DNA from: Bacteroidetes bacterium 43-16
GTDB taxonomy: Bacteria > Bacteroidota > Bacteroidia > Chitinophagales > Chitinophagaceae
Length of the DNA: 64,000 nt
Reading direction: 5' to 3'
Assembly: GCA_001897525.1 (NCBI GenBank)
Contig: MKTB01000015.1
Coordinates: 62,001 to 126,000, forward strand
In this document: positions 1-8,703 of the stretch, piece by piece
Position numbering within the stretch: the first letter of the stretch is position 1
Layout of the letters: every line of letters starts with the position of its first letter
Made by a program: the position numbers and the translations under genes
The notes under the pieces: generated by a model
What the model saw: only the letters and a program-made list of their open reading frames with translations
What the model was told of the DNA's origin: nothing
Databases searched by the model: none

Positions 1-471
1 CGCATTTTCTAAATAGATGTGTTCCTCTATTATATCCTGATAATTATCCTGCCCAAATAGCAAAGCCCGGATATTAGCCCCTAACGACACGTTTAAGCCA
101 GAACTCGGGTTCAAGGGTATATTATAGTTAAATAACAATGGAATATTAAGATAATAAATGTCGATAGCAAGCGTTTCCCGATTAAAATTGAATTGCGAAC
201 GGAACGTACTCATACCTACCCCTGTTTCTAATGATATATTTTTCCACAGGGGCTTAGCGGCAAGGACATGAGCACTAAAACCCAAGCGGTCATTTTGCTT
301 AAATCCGGGAGCTGAATATCCTTTGTACGTAAAATTTTCCCTGTCTACATGATTCAGCTTAGTTTGAAAAAGTCCAAGCCCTATTCCATAAACTATTTTA
401 TTTTGAGCCCACAAAGGTTTTGTATAAAGGCCTGTTAGTAATGCCAGCAGGTATAATAGCTTATTTTTCAT
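1..471 (-). CDS. PorT-like outer-membrane beta-barrel protein, 3' end cut by window
   Basis: An open frame of 157 codons runs without a stop from an ATG at 471 down to base 1, so only the N-terminal part is present. Residues 1-22 form a signal peptide (Lys-rich start, Leu-rich core, ending near WAQ). The rest alternates polar and aromatic residues in strands (GIGLGLFQT, LETGVGMSTF, LNIPLLFNYN), the pattern of small outer-membrane barrels of the PorT/OMP_b-brl type common in Bacteroidota. The specific function is unknown. It is divergent from the HD hydrolase gene. Confidence 0.7.
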   Translation of the reverse strand, partial: MKNKLLYLLALLTGLYTKPLWAQNKIVYGIGLGLFQTKLNHVDRENFTYKGYSAPGFKQNDRLGFSAHVLAAKPLWKNISLETGVGMSTFRSQFNFNRETLAIDIYYLNIPLLFNYNIPLNPSSGLNVSLGANIRALLFGQDNYQDIIEEHIYLENA

Positions 472-608
472 TTTGATCTATTTATGTTATGATGTAATAC
501 ACTATTAACCTAAATCATTCGTCAAATAGTATACTTTAGCCTAAAAATCATTAGCTTATATAAGAAAATCACGCAAAAAATCAAACATGGATTGTTTTTA
601 CCAACATT

Positions 609-616
609 TATATTTG
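609..616 (+). promoter_or_regulatory. Bacteroidota -7 element (TATATTTG)
   Basis: TATATTTG matches the TAnnTTTG consensus and lies 28 bases ahead of the ATG at 645. No convincing -33 box is seen. Confidence 0.5.
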
Positions 617-644
617 CAATACATTTCTATAAAAATATAAGGTC

Positions 645-1292
645 ATGGAGCAAATCATAAAACATACTATTGCATTCGTTAAACAACAATTATCTGATGC
701 CGAAGGTGGCCATGACTGGTTCCATATAGAAAGGGTATGGCAAAATACCTTACTCATCCTGGAGCAGGAACAGGCAGACCGGCTGATCTGTGAACTCGCA
801 GCTTTATTACATGATGTGGCAGACAGTAAATTTCATGGCGGTGATGAAGAACTTGGCCCTGCTATTGCCGAAAAGTTTCTCCGGGAGCAACAAGTAGCAA
901 AGCATATCATCAATGAAGTAAAACTGATCATCAAAAACATGTCGTACAAAGCCTCCCTGGGCAAGCTGGACTACCATTCCAAAGAAATGGACATCGTGCA
1001 GGATGCAGACCGTTTAGATGCCATTGGTGCGATTGGTATCGCCCGGGCCTTCAACTACGGTGGGTTTAAAAACAGGGCTATCCATAATCCGGACATCAAA
1101 CCGGAGCTGAATATGAGCAAAGAAGCTTATAAAAACACACAGGCACCTACCATCAATCATTTCTACGAAAAACTGCTTTTGCTGAAAGATAAAATGAATA
1201 CAGGTACAGCCAAGGCCATAGCAGCGCAAAGACACCGGTTTATGGAAGACTTCCTTGAACAGTTCTATGCTGAATGGGAAGGAAAAAGATAA
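645..1292 (+). CDS. HD-domain phosphohydrolase
   Basis: The 215-residue protein carries the metal-binding signature of HD hydrolases: His27 in HIER, His56-Asp57 in LLHDVAD, and a later Asp in DADRLDAIGAIG (about 120-123). The layout matches the short stand-alone YedJ-like HD proteins, which act on nucleotides or other phosphoesters; the substrate here cannot be told. There is no signal peptide, so it is cytoplasmic. It is monocistronic, and its stop codon directly abuts the stop of the convergent VanW gene, leaving no room for a terminator. Confidence 0.85.
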   Translation: MEQIIKHTIAFVKQQLSDAEGGHDWFHIERVWQNTLLILEQEQADRLICELAALLHDVADSKFHGGDEELGPAIAEKFLREQQVAKHIINEVKLIIKNMSYKASLGKLDYHSKEMDIVQDADRLDAIGAIGIARAFNYGGFKNRAIHNPDIKPELNMSKEAYKNTQAPTINHFYEKLLLLKDKMNTGTAKAIAAQRHRFMEDFLEQFYAEWEGKR

Positions 1293-2135
1293 TTAAGCAT
1301 CGGATGCTTCGATGATATATTGCCCGGGAACATAGCTTACCCGGGCATTGTTTTTGGCCAGGCAGTCTTCGGAGATCATATTACCCGTTCTTTTATCAAT
1401 GATCCTTCTCCATATCTCATTCCTCCGGTAAAACACCTCCCCGGTTTTGACAAACTGGTGTTCTTTTTCAAAAATGTGATAAGCCTGGGGCAGTTCCGAT
1501 TGTACCAGCAGCTCCCCCTCAATGGTCTTTTCTGTAAGCCAGATATGCAACTGGAAGGTATGATCCGTAGTATTGGTAAACTGGTAATCGATATAGTTAT
1601 AAAAGATCGCTGCACCGCTCCCGAAAGGCAATACACGCCCCTCGTCCGGGAAAGGATCAAAGGAATGTTGTGCCCTTTGCACCACAGTCAGGGGGCTATG
1701 CAGGACCAGCCAATGGATCATATTGGAGATCTGGCAAATGCCGCCGCCTATGCCCGGCCGGGCCTTCCCGAAGGACAATTCCATACCCATCAGGTATCCT
1801 TCAGCCTTTGTCGGCAACCCTACGAGTTTACAAAAAGAAAAAGTCTCTCCCGGCCGGATGATGATCCCGTCAATATGCTTCAGTGCCAGGCTCAGGTTCG
1901 TCACTTTATTCACCTGCAACTGCATATCCGCATCGCCCAGCTTGCGCAGCAAGGTAGACTGGTGCTTTTTAACCCGGAAGGGCAACAGTTGCTCCTCACG
2001 TTGTGCCGCATACTTTTTACCATCCGTCAGCCAGATGAGCCTGCGCTGCAGTCTTCTTAATCCTACCGCTAACTGGTAGAGTAGGGGATGCCGCTGGCTC
2101 AGCAGCTTCCTGGGGGCTTTTCGAGGGCTTGCCAT
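1293..2135 (-). CDS. VanW family protein
   Basis: The 280-residue protein has the VanW core at about 80-215, including FSFCKLVG, the Gly-rich GIGGGICQISN and HSFDPFPD. VanW was first met as an accessory gene in vancomycin-resistance clusters, but the family is widespread and its biochemical role is unsettled; nothing here suggests a van cluster. There is no clear signal peptide: the N-terminus is strongly basic (PRKAPRKLLSQRH). It is tail-to-tail with the HD hydrolase and downstream of the DUF4198 gene, separated from it by a terminator hairpin. Confidence 0.9.
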   Translation of the reverse strand: MASPRKAPRKLLSQRHPLLYQLAVGLRRLQRRLIWLTDGKKYAAQREEQLLPFRVKKHQSTLLRKLGDADMQLQVNKVTNLSLALKHIDGIIIRPGETFSFCKLVGLPTKAEGYLMGMELSFGKARPGIGGGICQISNMIHWLVLHSPLTVVQRAQHSFDPFPDEGRVLPFGSGAAIFYNYIDYQFTNTTDHTFQLHIWLTEKTIEGELLVQSELPQAYHIFEKEHQFVKTGEVFYRRNEIWRRIIDKRTGNMISEDCLAKNNARVSYVPGQYIIEASDA

Positions 2136-2163
2136 AGAATGAAAAATAAAATTAAAGATAAAG

Positions 2164-2194
2164 AAAAGCCCCTTTCCAAATGGAAAGAGGCTTT
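2164..2194 (-). terminator. Rho-independent terminator of the DUF4198 gene
   Basis: Read on the minus strand, an AAAGCCTCTTTCCA / TGGAAAGGGGCTTTT hairpin with a 2-base loop runs into a T-rich tail (TTTTCTTT). It lies just past the stop of the 2214-2927 gene. Confidence 0.75.
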
Positions 2195-2213
2195 AACTAC
2201 TTTAAATATTCAT

Positions 2214-2927
2214 TTAGAGGCTTAACTGGTAAGTGAATTCTTTATAATCGTACTCATATTCTTTACCGTTAAATGCTGTTTTATTTACCTTTTCAGAATC
2301 TGTAAGCTCCAGCAGGTAATTTCCTTTCCATTCTTTCGGGAAGATCAGTTGTCCTTTGCTGTCCGTTTTCACCGCATAAGTCTGCTCTTTCTCTCCTTCT
2401 TTTACCAGGGATAAGCTCACATCCGCTTTAGGCTGGCCATTTTCCATGTAAACTACCTGCGTTTTCTTTGCCGCATCTTTCCATACCAGGCTGAATTTAC
2501 CTTCGGTCAAGGTAGCCGTCTTAGCTTTCGCTTTACCCACCAGCACAAATGCAGCAGCGGCATAGGTCAGTTTTTTATCCTTATACACATCTTTTACCGG
2601 ATGACTGAAAGACACTTTATAAACTCCGGCCTGCGTTGGCACAAAGCTGGAAGCGTAAAAAGAAGCATCTTTAGCACGATCTGCAAGTTCAGTAGTAGTA
2701 CCGTCAGGAGCGGTCAGTACCAGCGAATACTCAGCGATATCAGAATACCATTTCGCTGTTTTGGTAGGATTGCCCCAACTATAGTCTCCGAAAAACACCT
2801 GTACATTCTGGGATTCCCCGATCTTGCCGTTGCCCTTCACTTCAATCCACATCGTATGTGCACCTGCGGCTACGCTCAACATCACAAGCATCACACTTAA
2901 TGCCAAAAAAGATAGTTTTGATTTCAT
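2214..2927 (-). CDS. DUF4198 domain periplasmic protein
   Basis: This secreted protein has a signal peptide (MKSKLSF... ending at VAAGA) followed by a mature N-terminus beginning His-Thr-Met-Trp-Ile, as is usual in DUF4198 (NikM-like) proteins, which have been linked to metal uptake. The rest is Ig/carboxypeptidase-regulatory-like strand-rich sequence. I start it at 2927 rather than the in-frame ATG at 2960, because a TATTTTTG -7 element (2958-2965) covers the upstream ATG and the shorter form begins directly with a signal peptide. A free mature N-terminal His could bind metal; this is inference. No transporter gene is adjacent. Confidence 0.8.
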   Translation of the reverse strand: MKSKLSFLALSVMLVMLSVAAGAHTMWIEVKGNGKIGESQNVQVFFGDYSWGNPTKTAKWYSDIAEYSLVLTAPDGTTTELADRAKDASFYASSFVPTQAGVYKVSFSHPVKDVYKDKKLTYAAAAFVLVGKAKAKTATLTEGKFSLVWKDAAKKTQVVYMENGQPKADVSLSLVKEGEKEQTYAVKTDSKGQLIFPKEWKGNYLLELTDSEKVNKTAFNGKEYEYDYKEFTYQLSL

Positions 2928-2957
2928 TGTTAATTTTTTTAATTGATGGTTTCCCCG

Positions 2958-2965
2958 CAAAAATA
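2958..2965 (-). promoter_or_regulatory. -7 element of the DUF4198 gene (TATTTTTG)
   Basis: On the minus strand TATTTTTG fits TAnnTTTG and lies about 30 bases before the chosen start. It overlaps the alternative upstream ATG, which argues against that start. Confidence 0.5.
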
Positions 2966-3143
2966 AAAGCTAATTTCAATTTCCACTTATGAAACAGGGA
3001 ATTTATCAATGATAAAATTACAGGATGTTCCAATAAGCGAAAGTTTTGCGCAAAAATCATATGACTATATTCGAATTATGAAAAAAATATGATTAATATT
3101 GTAATAGATAAAATTTGTTACTGTAAACTATTTAATAAAAGCA

Positions 3144-4745
3144 ATGGAAAACCAGAACCCTCAAGAGCTTCCGAAAGAGCCGGTGCAATTATTCTCAGCA
3201 GATTTTTGGGAACAATTATCCTTCGAAGGCAAATCGTTTTGCAAACTGGACCAGCAAGGCAACCTGATACTGATAGCGGACCAACACTATCCGGAAAGAG
3301 TATTGTCACACATCAACGAGCAGAGTGCCCCAACGGTCATTCAGGCCTTATGTGATAAGTTCAAAGAAGTACAGCAGAAAACAGATGAGCTGAAGCAGGA
3401 ACTGGAACAGTCTGCTGAACCGATCAGGTTACAGGGCAAGTTGCAACGCTTAAAAGCGTACTTATTAAATGCCAATGCTATAGGGGATTATCCCCCTTTA
3501 TTTGCCTTTGTCACAGAAAAACAAAATCTGATCCAGGAGCAATTAAAAGCCAATGAGCAGGTAAGGAAAACACTTGTGGAAAAAGCGCAGCTCTTAAAAG
3601 ACTCCGAGGAATTTAAAAACACCACAGAAGCATTCAGAGAACTGGTAGAAGAATGGAAAAAAGCTCCTTATATTGAAAAAGAGGCCAGCGATAAACTTTG
3701 GGAACAGATAGAGAGCGCCCGTAATCATTTTTATGAGCGTAAACGTCATTTCCAGGAATCTTTAGACATAGAGATGATGCAAAACCTGGACCTGAAACTT
3801 GAGCTATGTGAAAAGGCAGAATCCATGATCCAGTCGGAGAACTGGAAAGAAACTTCTGAAGCCTATAAGCAACTCATGGAAACCTGGAAAAGCATAGGAC
3901 GGGTAGCTTCCGCAGAAAAAAATGATGACCTCTGGAACCGCTTCGTGTCGGCAAAGAACCAGTTCTTTGACCGCAAGTCCGGGCACCAGAACCAGATCAT
4001 GGAAGAGCAGGAAGCAAATTATATTGCGAAATTAAACCTGGTAGAACAGGCCGAACAGATCAAGGAAAGCACCAACTGGAAAGATACGGCTGCCGTATAT
4101 GCCCGGATACTGGAAGACTGGAAAGCAATAGGCAAAGTGCCTTTTGAAAAAGCGGAGGAATTGTGGAACAGGATGCAGGCCGCCAAAGATCATTTCTTTA
4201 ATGCAAAACGCCAGCAGGCGGAGACCTATAAAGTAGGGCTGGAAGACAACTATGCCCAGAAAAAAGCGCTCCTGGAGCGTATAGAAACCATCAAGAATGC
4301 TACAGACTGGCGTGATGCTACCCAGGAGATCAATGAGCTTCTAGCTACCTGGAAAACCATAGGCCCCATTCCCCGCGAATACGGAGACAGTTTATGGGAA
4401 GAATTTATTGCGGCACGCCAGCATTTTTTTAAACGCAAGGATGAAGACCGCGAGGCCCGCAAAGGAAAGTTCATACAACAGGTAAGCAGCCGTCTGCAGC
4501 AAAGTAAAAATTTCCTCGCCACCATTGATGAGGAATTGGCAGAAGATGAAAGCAAACTGGCCGAATTTAAAGAGATTCTCGCCGGTACCGGGGATGAAGA
4601 TGCCAAGGATAAAGAAATTAAAGCCAACCTGGTCAAACTGGTAGAACAAATCGAAAAAAGAATCCCTAACCGGATCGCGAAAAGAGGAGATGTGCTGGCC
4701 CAGATCGAGGAGCTTGAGCAAAAACTTTCAGAAAAAGAAAAATAG
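3144..4745 (+). CDS. DUF349 repeat protein
   Basis: This 533-residue, highly charged cytoplasmic protein has no signal or membrane segment. Four tandem DUF349 units follow an N-terminal coiled-coil region; each has a W-K-x-(I/A)-G-x-(I/V/P) core and an A-(R/K)-x-x-F-(F/Y)-x-(R/A)-K ending (roughly residues 155-200, 230-275, 305-350, 380-430). A Glu/Lys coiled coil closes the protein. DUF349 proteins are largely uncharacterised. The gene stands alone between the divergent DUF4198 gene and the response regulator. Confidence 0.9.
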   Translation: MENQNPQELPKEPVQLFSADFWEQLSFEGKSFCKLDQQGNLILIADQHYPERVLSHINEQSAPTVIQALCDKFKEVQQKTDELKQELEQSAEPIRLQGKLQRLKAYLLNANAIGDYPPLFAFVTEKQNLIQEQLKANEQVRKTLVEKAQLLKDSEEFKNTTEAFRELVEEWKKAPYIEKEASDKLWEQIESARNHFYERKRHFQESLDIEMMQNLDLKLELCEKAESMIQSENWKETSEAYKQLMETWKSIGRVASAEKNDDLWNRFVSAKNQFFDRKSGHQNQIMEEQEANYIAKLNLVEQAEQIKESTNWKDTAAVYARILEDWKAIGKVPFEKAEELWNRMQAAKDHFFNAKRQQAETYKVGLEDNYAQKKALLERIETIKNATDWRDATQEINELLATWKTIGPIPREYGDSLWEEFIAARQHFFKRKDEDREARKGKFIQQVSSRLQQSKNFLATIDEELAEDESKLAEFKEILAGTGDEDAKDKEIKANLVKLVEQIEKRIPNRIAKRGDVLAQIEELEQKLSEKEK

Positions 4746-4826
4746 CCCGATAAGGGCTGTGAAAGCAGATCCGCAGGCCTGTAGCAGTTTACAATAAGAT
4801 AATATGAATTATTTGTTAAGTAGACT

Positions 4827-4834
4827 TACATTTG
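4827..4834 (+). promoter_or_regulatory. -7 element of the response-regulator gene (TACATTTG)
   Basis: TACATTTG matches TAnnTTTG. It lies 27 bases before the chosen ATG at 4862 and overlaps the alternative in-frame ATG at 4832, which it therefore disfavours. Confidence 0.5.
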
Positions 4835-4861
4835 CCGCATAAACTAAAAGGAGTATTACTC

Positions 4862-5548
4862 ATGCTTTCAAAAGGAAAAATACTTGTAGTAGATGACGAA
4901 CAGTCAATTGTTGAATTTATCTGCTATAATCTTGAAAAAGCAGGTTATGAAGTAGCCGCTTCAAGCAATGGTAACGATGCCATCAGGGTTGCCAAGCATT
5001 TCAATCCGGACCTGATCTTACTGGATGTAATGATGCCCGGGAAAGATGGCTTCCAAACCATCAAAGAACTAAGGCAAATGCCCAGCCTGGATGCTACGAT
5101 CGTTATCTTCTTAACCGCGATGACGGATGAAAAGTCTGAGATAATGGGCCTTGAACTGGGCGCTGATGATTATATTACCAAACCCATCAAACCGGATTTA
5201 CTGATGACCCGCCTGGACACTGCCCTGCGCAGAGTACGCCGCGAGAAAGACGAAGAATCTGTCCTGGACTTTGGTGACCTCATCATCAACAAAACGAAAT
5301 TCACGGTAAGCTATAAAGACAGCGAAATTGTGCTGGCTAAAAAAGAATTTGAACTGCTGAACCTGCTGGCCTCTAAACCGGGCCGCGTTTTCTTAAGAAA
5401 CGAGATCCTGCAGAAAGTATGGGGAACAGACGTGATCGTAGGCGACAGGACCATTGACGTACACGTACGCAAAATCCGCCAGAAAATGGGCATTGACCTC
5501 ATTACTACCGTAAAAGGAGTAGGCTACAAATTCGAAATGGCAGATTAA
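4862..5548 (+). CDS. OmpR/PhoB-family response regulator, orphan
   Basis: A receiver domain (about 5-120) is followed by an OmpR-type winged helix (about 130-228). Numbered from MLSKGK, the acidic pair is Asp11-Asp12, the phospho-acceptor Asp55 (LLDVMMPG), the switch Thr85 (FLTAMT) and the conserved Lys107 (ITKPIK). The C-terminal domain shows the EFELLNLLAS helix and the recognition-helix region TIDVHVRKIRQKMG. I chose 4862 because it begins the receiver directly and is preceded by AGGAG at 4850-4854, one of the few clear Shine-Dalgarno-like sites in the window. No histidine kinase is adjacent, so its partner must be encoded elsewhere. Confidence 0.93.
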   Translation: MLSKGKILVVDDEQSIVEFICYNLEKAGYEVAASSNGNDAIRVAKHFNPDLILLDVMMPGKDGFQTIKELRQMPSLDATIVIFLTAMTDEKSEIMGLELGADDYITKPIKPDLLMTRLDTALRRVRREKDEESVLDFGDLIINKTKFTVSYKDSEIVLAKKEFELLNLLASKPGRVFLRNEILQKVWGTDVIVGDRTIDVHVRKIRQKMGIDLITTVKGVGYKFEMAD

Positions 5549-5556
5549 CAAAAGGC

Positions 5557-5587
5557 TTTGAATTTATAAATTATGTTTATATATTTG
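5557..5587 (+). promoter_or_regulatory. Bacteroidota promoter, near-perfect (TTTG-N19-TATATTTG)
   Basis: The -33 box TTTG (5557-5560) and the -7 box TATATTTG (5580-5587) are separated by exactly 19 bases, the best match to the Bacteroidota sigma-A consensus in the window. It drives the small secreted protein at 5612. Confidence 0.8.
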
Positions 5588-5611
5588 TAAACAAAGAAAA
5601 TTCAATCAATC

Positions 5612-5980
5612 ATGAAAAAGTTATTTATCAGTTGTGCTATCATTGTCGCCTCTGCCCTGAGCGTACAGTCTTTTGCACAACAAACACCAACAAGTGGCGA
5701 TAAAACATACAATATTTTTTATGCCCAGGATATACCTTATACTGCTGTAAAAGAGCAGGATCAAAAACTGATCGCTTTAGATAAACAATTTAAGGCGTAT
5801 GAAACAGCGATCAACAAGAACGATACAAAGAAAGCTGCTGCCCTTAAACAAAGCATAGCTACCTGGCAAACACAAAACATTGCCTGGGTGAACAAACTTG
5901 AACCACACCTGGTTGAAGCGTTCAATAACTGGATCAGCGCTTCCTACAAATCTTTACGCTTAAACGATCCTATTAAATAA
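5612..5980 (+). CDS. Small secreted protein of unknown function
   Basis: The 122-residue product has a clean signal peptide (MKKLF... cleavage after QSFA, about residue 22). The mature part is Lys/Ala-rich and helix-prone. No family is recognised. It is monocistronic, with a near-consensus promoter and a strong terminator, so it is probably expressed well. Confidence 0.75.
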   Translation: MKKLFISCAIIVASALSVQSFAQQTPTSGDKTYNIFYAQDIPYTAVKEQDQKLIALDKQFKAYETAINKNDTKKAAALKQSIATWQTQNIAWVNKLEPHLVEAFNNWISASYKSLRLNDPIK

Positions 5981-5995
5981 TTCATTTTTTATAAG

Positions 5996-6026
5996 AAAAG
6001 CCCAGGTAAACTTACCTGGGCTTTTT
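5996..6026 (+). terminator. Rho-independent terminator
   Basis: AAAAGCCCAGGTAA and TTACCTGGGCTTTTT form a long GC-rich stem with a 2-base loop, followed by five Ts. Confidence 0.85.
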
Positions 6027-6054
6027 CATGACCACAATTTCTTAACCTAGGTTA

Positions 6055-6085
6055 TTTTTAAGCATTAGCCACCGCTGTATCTTTG
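6055..6085 (+). promoter_or_regulatory. Promoter of the YceI gene (TTTT-N19-TATCTTTG)
   Basis: TATCTTTG at 6078-6085 fits the -7 consensus. TTTT at 6055-6058 is a near -33 box at the canonical 19-base spacing. Confidence 0.6.
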
Positions 6086-6136
6086 TAAAAAGAAACCATC
6101 AAAAAAACAATTTAAAAGAAATAAAAATCAACAAAC

Positions 6137-6673
6137 ATGAGCACAATCAAATGGGCATTAGACCCCACCCACAGCGAAATATTCTTTAAGGTAAAACACC
6201 TTATGATCACTAACGTTAAAGGTACTTTCGGCACCTTTGATGCCAGCATCGACGGTGAAGACTTCAGCAAGTCTCCCATCAAAGTAAACATAGATGTAAA
6301 CTCTATTTCTACGAACAATGCAGACAGAGATGCACACCTTAAAAGCGGGGATTTCTTCGAAACAGAACAATATCCAGAAATGACCTTTGTCAGCAAATCA
6401 TTCGATAACAAAGGTGATAACGAATACAAATTATCCGGTGATCTTACCATCAAAGGCATTACCAAACCCATCACCTTAGATGTGGAATTTGGCGGTACCA
6501 ATAAAGATCCGTGGGGCAATGAAAAAGCAGGCTTCGAAGTGAAAGGTAAATTCAACAGAAGTGATTTCGGCCTGAACTGGAACTCTGCCCTGGAAACTGG
6601 TGGTGTGCTGGTGAGCGACGAAGTTAAATTAGAAGCAGCCGTTCAGTTTGTTAAACAAACGGTTGAAGCCTAA
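6137..6673 (+). CDS. YceI family protein
   Basis: This 178-residue protein spans the full YceI/LipB-lipocalin fold. The family opening is clear (WALDPTHSEIFFKVKHLMI), followed by the conserved F-x-x-F-D-A-S-I, DVNSISTNNADRDAHLKS and TFVSKSF segments. YceI proteins are beta-barrel carriers of long isoprenoid or lipid ligands such as polyprenyl compounds. Unlike periplasmic YceI this one has no signal peptide, so it is probably cytoplasmic. It is monocistronic and followed by the DODA gene after 33 bases. Confidence 0.9.
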   Translation: MSTIKWALDPTHSEIFFKVKHLMITNVKGTFGTFDASIDGEDFSKSPIKVNIDVNSISTNNADRDAHLKSGDFFETEQYPEMTFVSKSFDNKGDNEYKLSGDLTIKGITKPITLDVEFGGTNKDPWGNEKAGFEVKGKFNRSDFGLNWNSALETGGVLVSDEVKLEAAVQFVKQTVEA

Positions 6674-6706
6674 CCCGATCACATTATATCAAGCCTTTCA
6701 GCAGGG

Positions 6707-7609
6707 TTGATTGAATACTTTATTAAGTTGAACAGAAAAGAGTTTTTAAAGATCATGAGTGTATTACCTTTTGCAGGAGCGGTAGGTTTGAGCGCACTGG
6801 GCCGTGCTTCGGAAACATTTCCGGACACGCAGAAAATGCCGGTACTATTTTTAGGACACGGCAGTCCTATGAATGCCATCGAGGAAAATGAATTTGTAAG
6901 CGGCTTCCGCACGGTTGCCCAAACGATTCCCAAGCCTCATGCCATCCTTTGCGTATCGGCACACTGGGAGACCCGCGGCACCTACGTTACCGCGATGCAG
7001 ATGCCACAGACCATTCATGATTTCGGGGGATTCCCGAAAGCACTCTTCGATGTTCAATACCCGGCTCCCGGCAGTCCTGAGCTGGCCAAAATGACCCAGG
7101 CACTCATCACCTCTACGGAAGTAGGGCTGGATGACAAATGGGGACTGGACCATGGCGCGTGGTCGGTGATCAAGCACCTGTACCCGGATGCAGACATACC
7201 GGTGATCCAGATGAGCATTGATGTGAATGCCAGCCCAGAAGCACATTATAATATTGCCCGGCAACTGTCTAAGCTCAGGAGAAAAGGCGTACTCATTATA
7301 GGAAGCGGCAATATGGTGCATAACCTGCGTGCCGTAGACTGGCAAAACCTGAACAAAGTAGATTATGGCTATGACTGGGCGCTGGAAGCCGATGAGCAAA
7401 TGAGAAAGTTCATCCTGGAAGAGGACCACAAAAGCCTGATCGCTTTCCGCTCACAGGGCAAAGCTTTTGATATGGCCATTCCTACCCCGGAACACTACCT
7501 GCCATTGATCTATACACTGGCCTTACAGGAGAAAGGAGATGAAGTATCCATATTCAATAATAAAGCAGTCGCTGGTTCCTTAACCATGACTTCTGTCAAG
7601 ATAGCATAA
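6707..7609 (+). CDS. DODA-type extradiol aromatic ring-opening dioxygenase
   Basis: This 300-residue protein of the YgiD/4,5-DOPA dioxygenase family shows GHGSPMNA (His51), SAHWET (His86), HDFGGFP, a YPAPGSPELA segment, DHGAWSV and GNMVHNL, which supply the metal-binding and catalytic histidines. An N-terminal segment (NRKEFLKIM... followed by a Gly/Ala/Leu-rich stretch to about 34) looks like an export signal, with an imperfect Tat-like NRKEF rather than RR. Start codons at 6707 or 6755 are both possible; I keep the longer because it includes the charged region before the hydrophobic segment. The substrate in vivo is unknown. Confidence 0.88.
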   Translation: MIEYFIKLNRKEFLKIMSVLPFAGAVGLSALGRASETFPDTQKMPVLFLGHGSPMNAIEENEFVSGFRTVAQTIPKPHAILCVSAHWETRGTYVTAMQMPQTIHDFGGFPKALFDVQYPAPGSPELAKMTQALITSTEVGLDDKWGLDHGAWSVIKHLYPDADIPVIQMSIDVNASPEAHYNIARQLSKLRRKGVLIIGSGNMVHNLRAVDWQNLNKVDYGYDWALEADEQMRKFILEEDHKSLIAFRSQGKAFDMAIPTPEHYLPLIYTLALQEKGDEVSIFNNKAVAGSLTMTSVKIA

Positions 7610-7633
7610 TATAGGGTTTATGTGTTTACAACA

Positions 7634-7664
7634 AAAGCGGATGCCTCCGGGCATTCGCTTTTTT
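7634..7664 (+). terminator. Rho-independent terminator after the DODA gene
   Basis: AAAGCGGATGCC and GGCATTCGCTTT form a stem with one G-T pair and a 4-base loop, followed by a T run. Confidence 0.8.
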
Positions 7665-7728
7665 ATGTCCATTATCCAAAGAAAATTCGTAGCATTGATG
7701 CTGAAATCAGTTTAGCCCTGCGCTACCC

Positions 7729-8688
7729 ATGGATATAGATAAAAGATTTGAACGCATACTCGCCATATTCATACAACTACAGTCCAAACCTGTTGTGAAA
7801 GCGCAGGATCTTGCAGACCGGTTCCAGGTGAGCATCCGCACCATTTACAGGGACATCAGGTCTTTGGAAAAAGCAGGTGTACCTATCTACAGCGAGGCCG
7901 GCTATGGATATTCATTAGCCGGAGGCTACCGCCTGCCACCCACGCTTTTTTCAAAAGAAGAAGCACTGAGCTTCGCGGTTGCAGAAAAACTCATGCACCA
8001 ATACCTGGACAAAGAATTAAGCAAGCAGTTTTCCAATGCTTTAAGCAAAATGAAATCGGTCTTAAGAACAAGCGATAAAGAAAATATCCAGACCGTAGAA
8101 GAGCAGGTATTACTCAAGTCCAACAAAAAACTGTTTAACCAGGAAGTACCCACAGCCTTGTCTACCCTCTTCAGCAGCATCGCTCAAAAGTTGCAGATCA
8201 GGATAAAATATCAAAAAGCAGATAGCTCTAAGGCAGAAGAACGTACCGTAGAGCCGGTAGGCGTATTCCAGGAGAATGGTTTCTGGTACTTTATGGCCTA
8301 TTGCCATCTCCGGCAAGAAGTGCGCCAGTTCAGGCTGGACCGCATTAAAGATATCTGGATGAGTACCGAGCCTTTTAACCAGCAACTCAAGAGCCTGGCC
8401 TATTACCTGGACCAGAAAGTGACCAAAAAAGAAGAGCACCCTACCGCCACCATCTGGGCCTCCAGGCAAATGCAGGGCTTCATGTGCTGGGAACGCCAAT
8501 TGTATGGCTTTATCAAAGAAACAGAAACGGAAGATGGCTTTGTAATGACCTTTGAACACAACCTCAAACACCAGTATCTCCAGCGCTGGCTGCTGGCCTT
8601 CGGCGATGGCATCAAAATAATAGAACCACTGTCTTTAAAGCAGGAAATGCTGCAATTGATTGATGCCATCAAAAAACAAATCAAATAA
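7729..8688 (+). CDS. YafY-type WYL-domain transcriptional regulator
   Basis: An N-terminal DeoR-like helix-turn-helix (about 6-60; LADRFQVSIRTIYRDIRSLEKAGVPI) is followed by GYSLAGGYRLPP, the WYL domain (about 145-230, with VEPVGVFQENGFWYFMAYC and QFRLDRIKDI), and a C-terminal WCX extension. Such proteins are ligand-responsive repressors or activators. The convergent neighbour is a DinB-family protein, a pairing seen elsewhere for YafY-type regulators, but regulation of that gene is inference. Confidence 0.92.
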   Translation: MDIDKRFERILAIFIQLQSKPVVKAQDLADRFQVSIRTIYRDIRSLEKAGVPIYSEAGYGYSLAGGYRLPPTLFSKEEALSFAVAEKLMHQYLDKELSKQFSNALSKMKSVLRTSDKENIQTVEEQVLLKSNKKLFNQEVPTALSTLFSSIAQKLQIRIKYQKADSSKAEERTVEPVGVFQENGFWYFMAYCHLRQEVRQFRLDRIKDIWMSTEPFNQQLKSLAYYLDQKVTKKEEHPTATIWASRQMQGFMCWERQLYGFIKETETEDGFVMTFEHNLKHQYLQRWLLAFGDGIKIIEPLSLKQEMLQLIDAIKKQIK

Positions 8689-8703
8689 GCCATGCATATT
8701 ACT

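Noticed and set aside
1320-2060. Long plus-strand open frame (246 codons) opposite vanW
   Set aside because: It is a shadow of the VanW frame: composition is erratic, there is no domain and no promoter, and the minus-strand protein has clear family motifs.
1293-2135. Part of a vancomycin-resistance cluster
   Set aside because: A lone VanW domain without any ligase, VanX/Y or VanRS-type genes does not indicate resistance.
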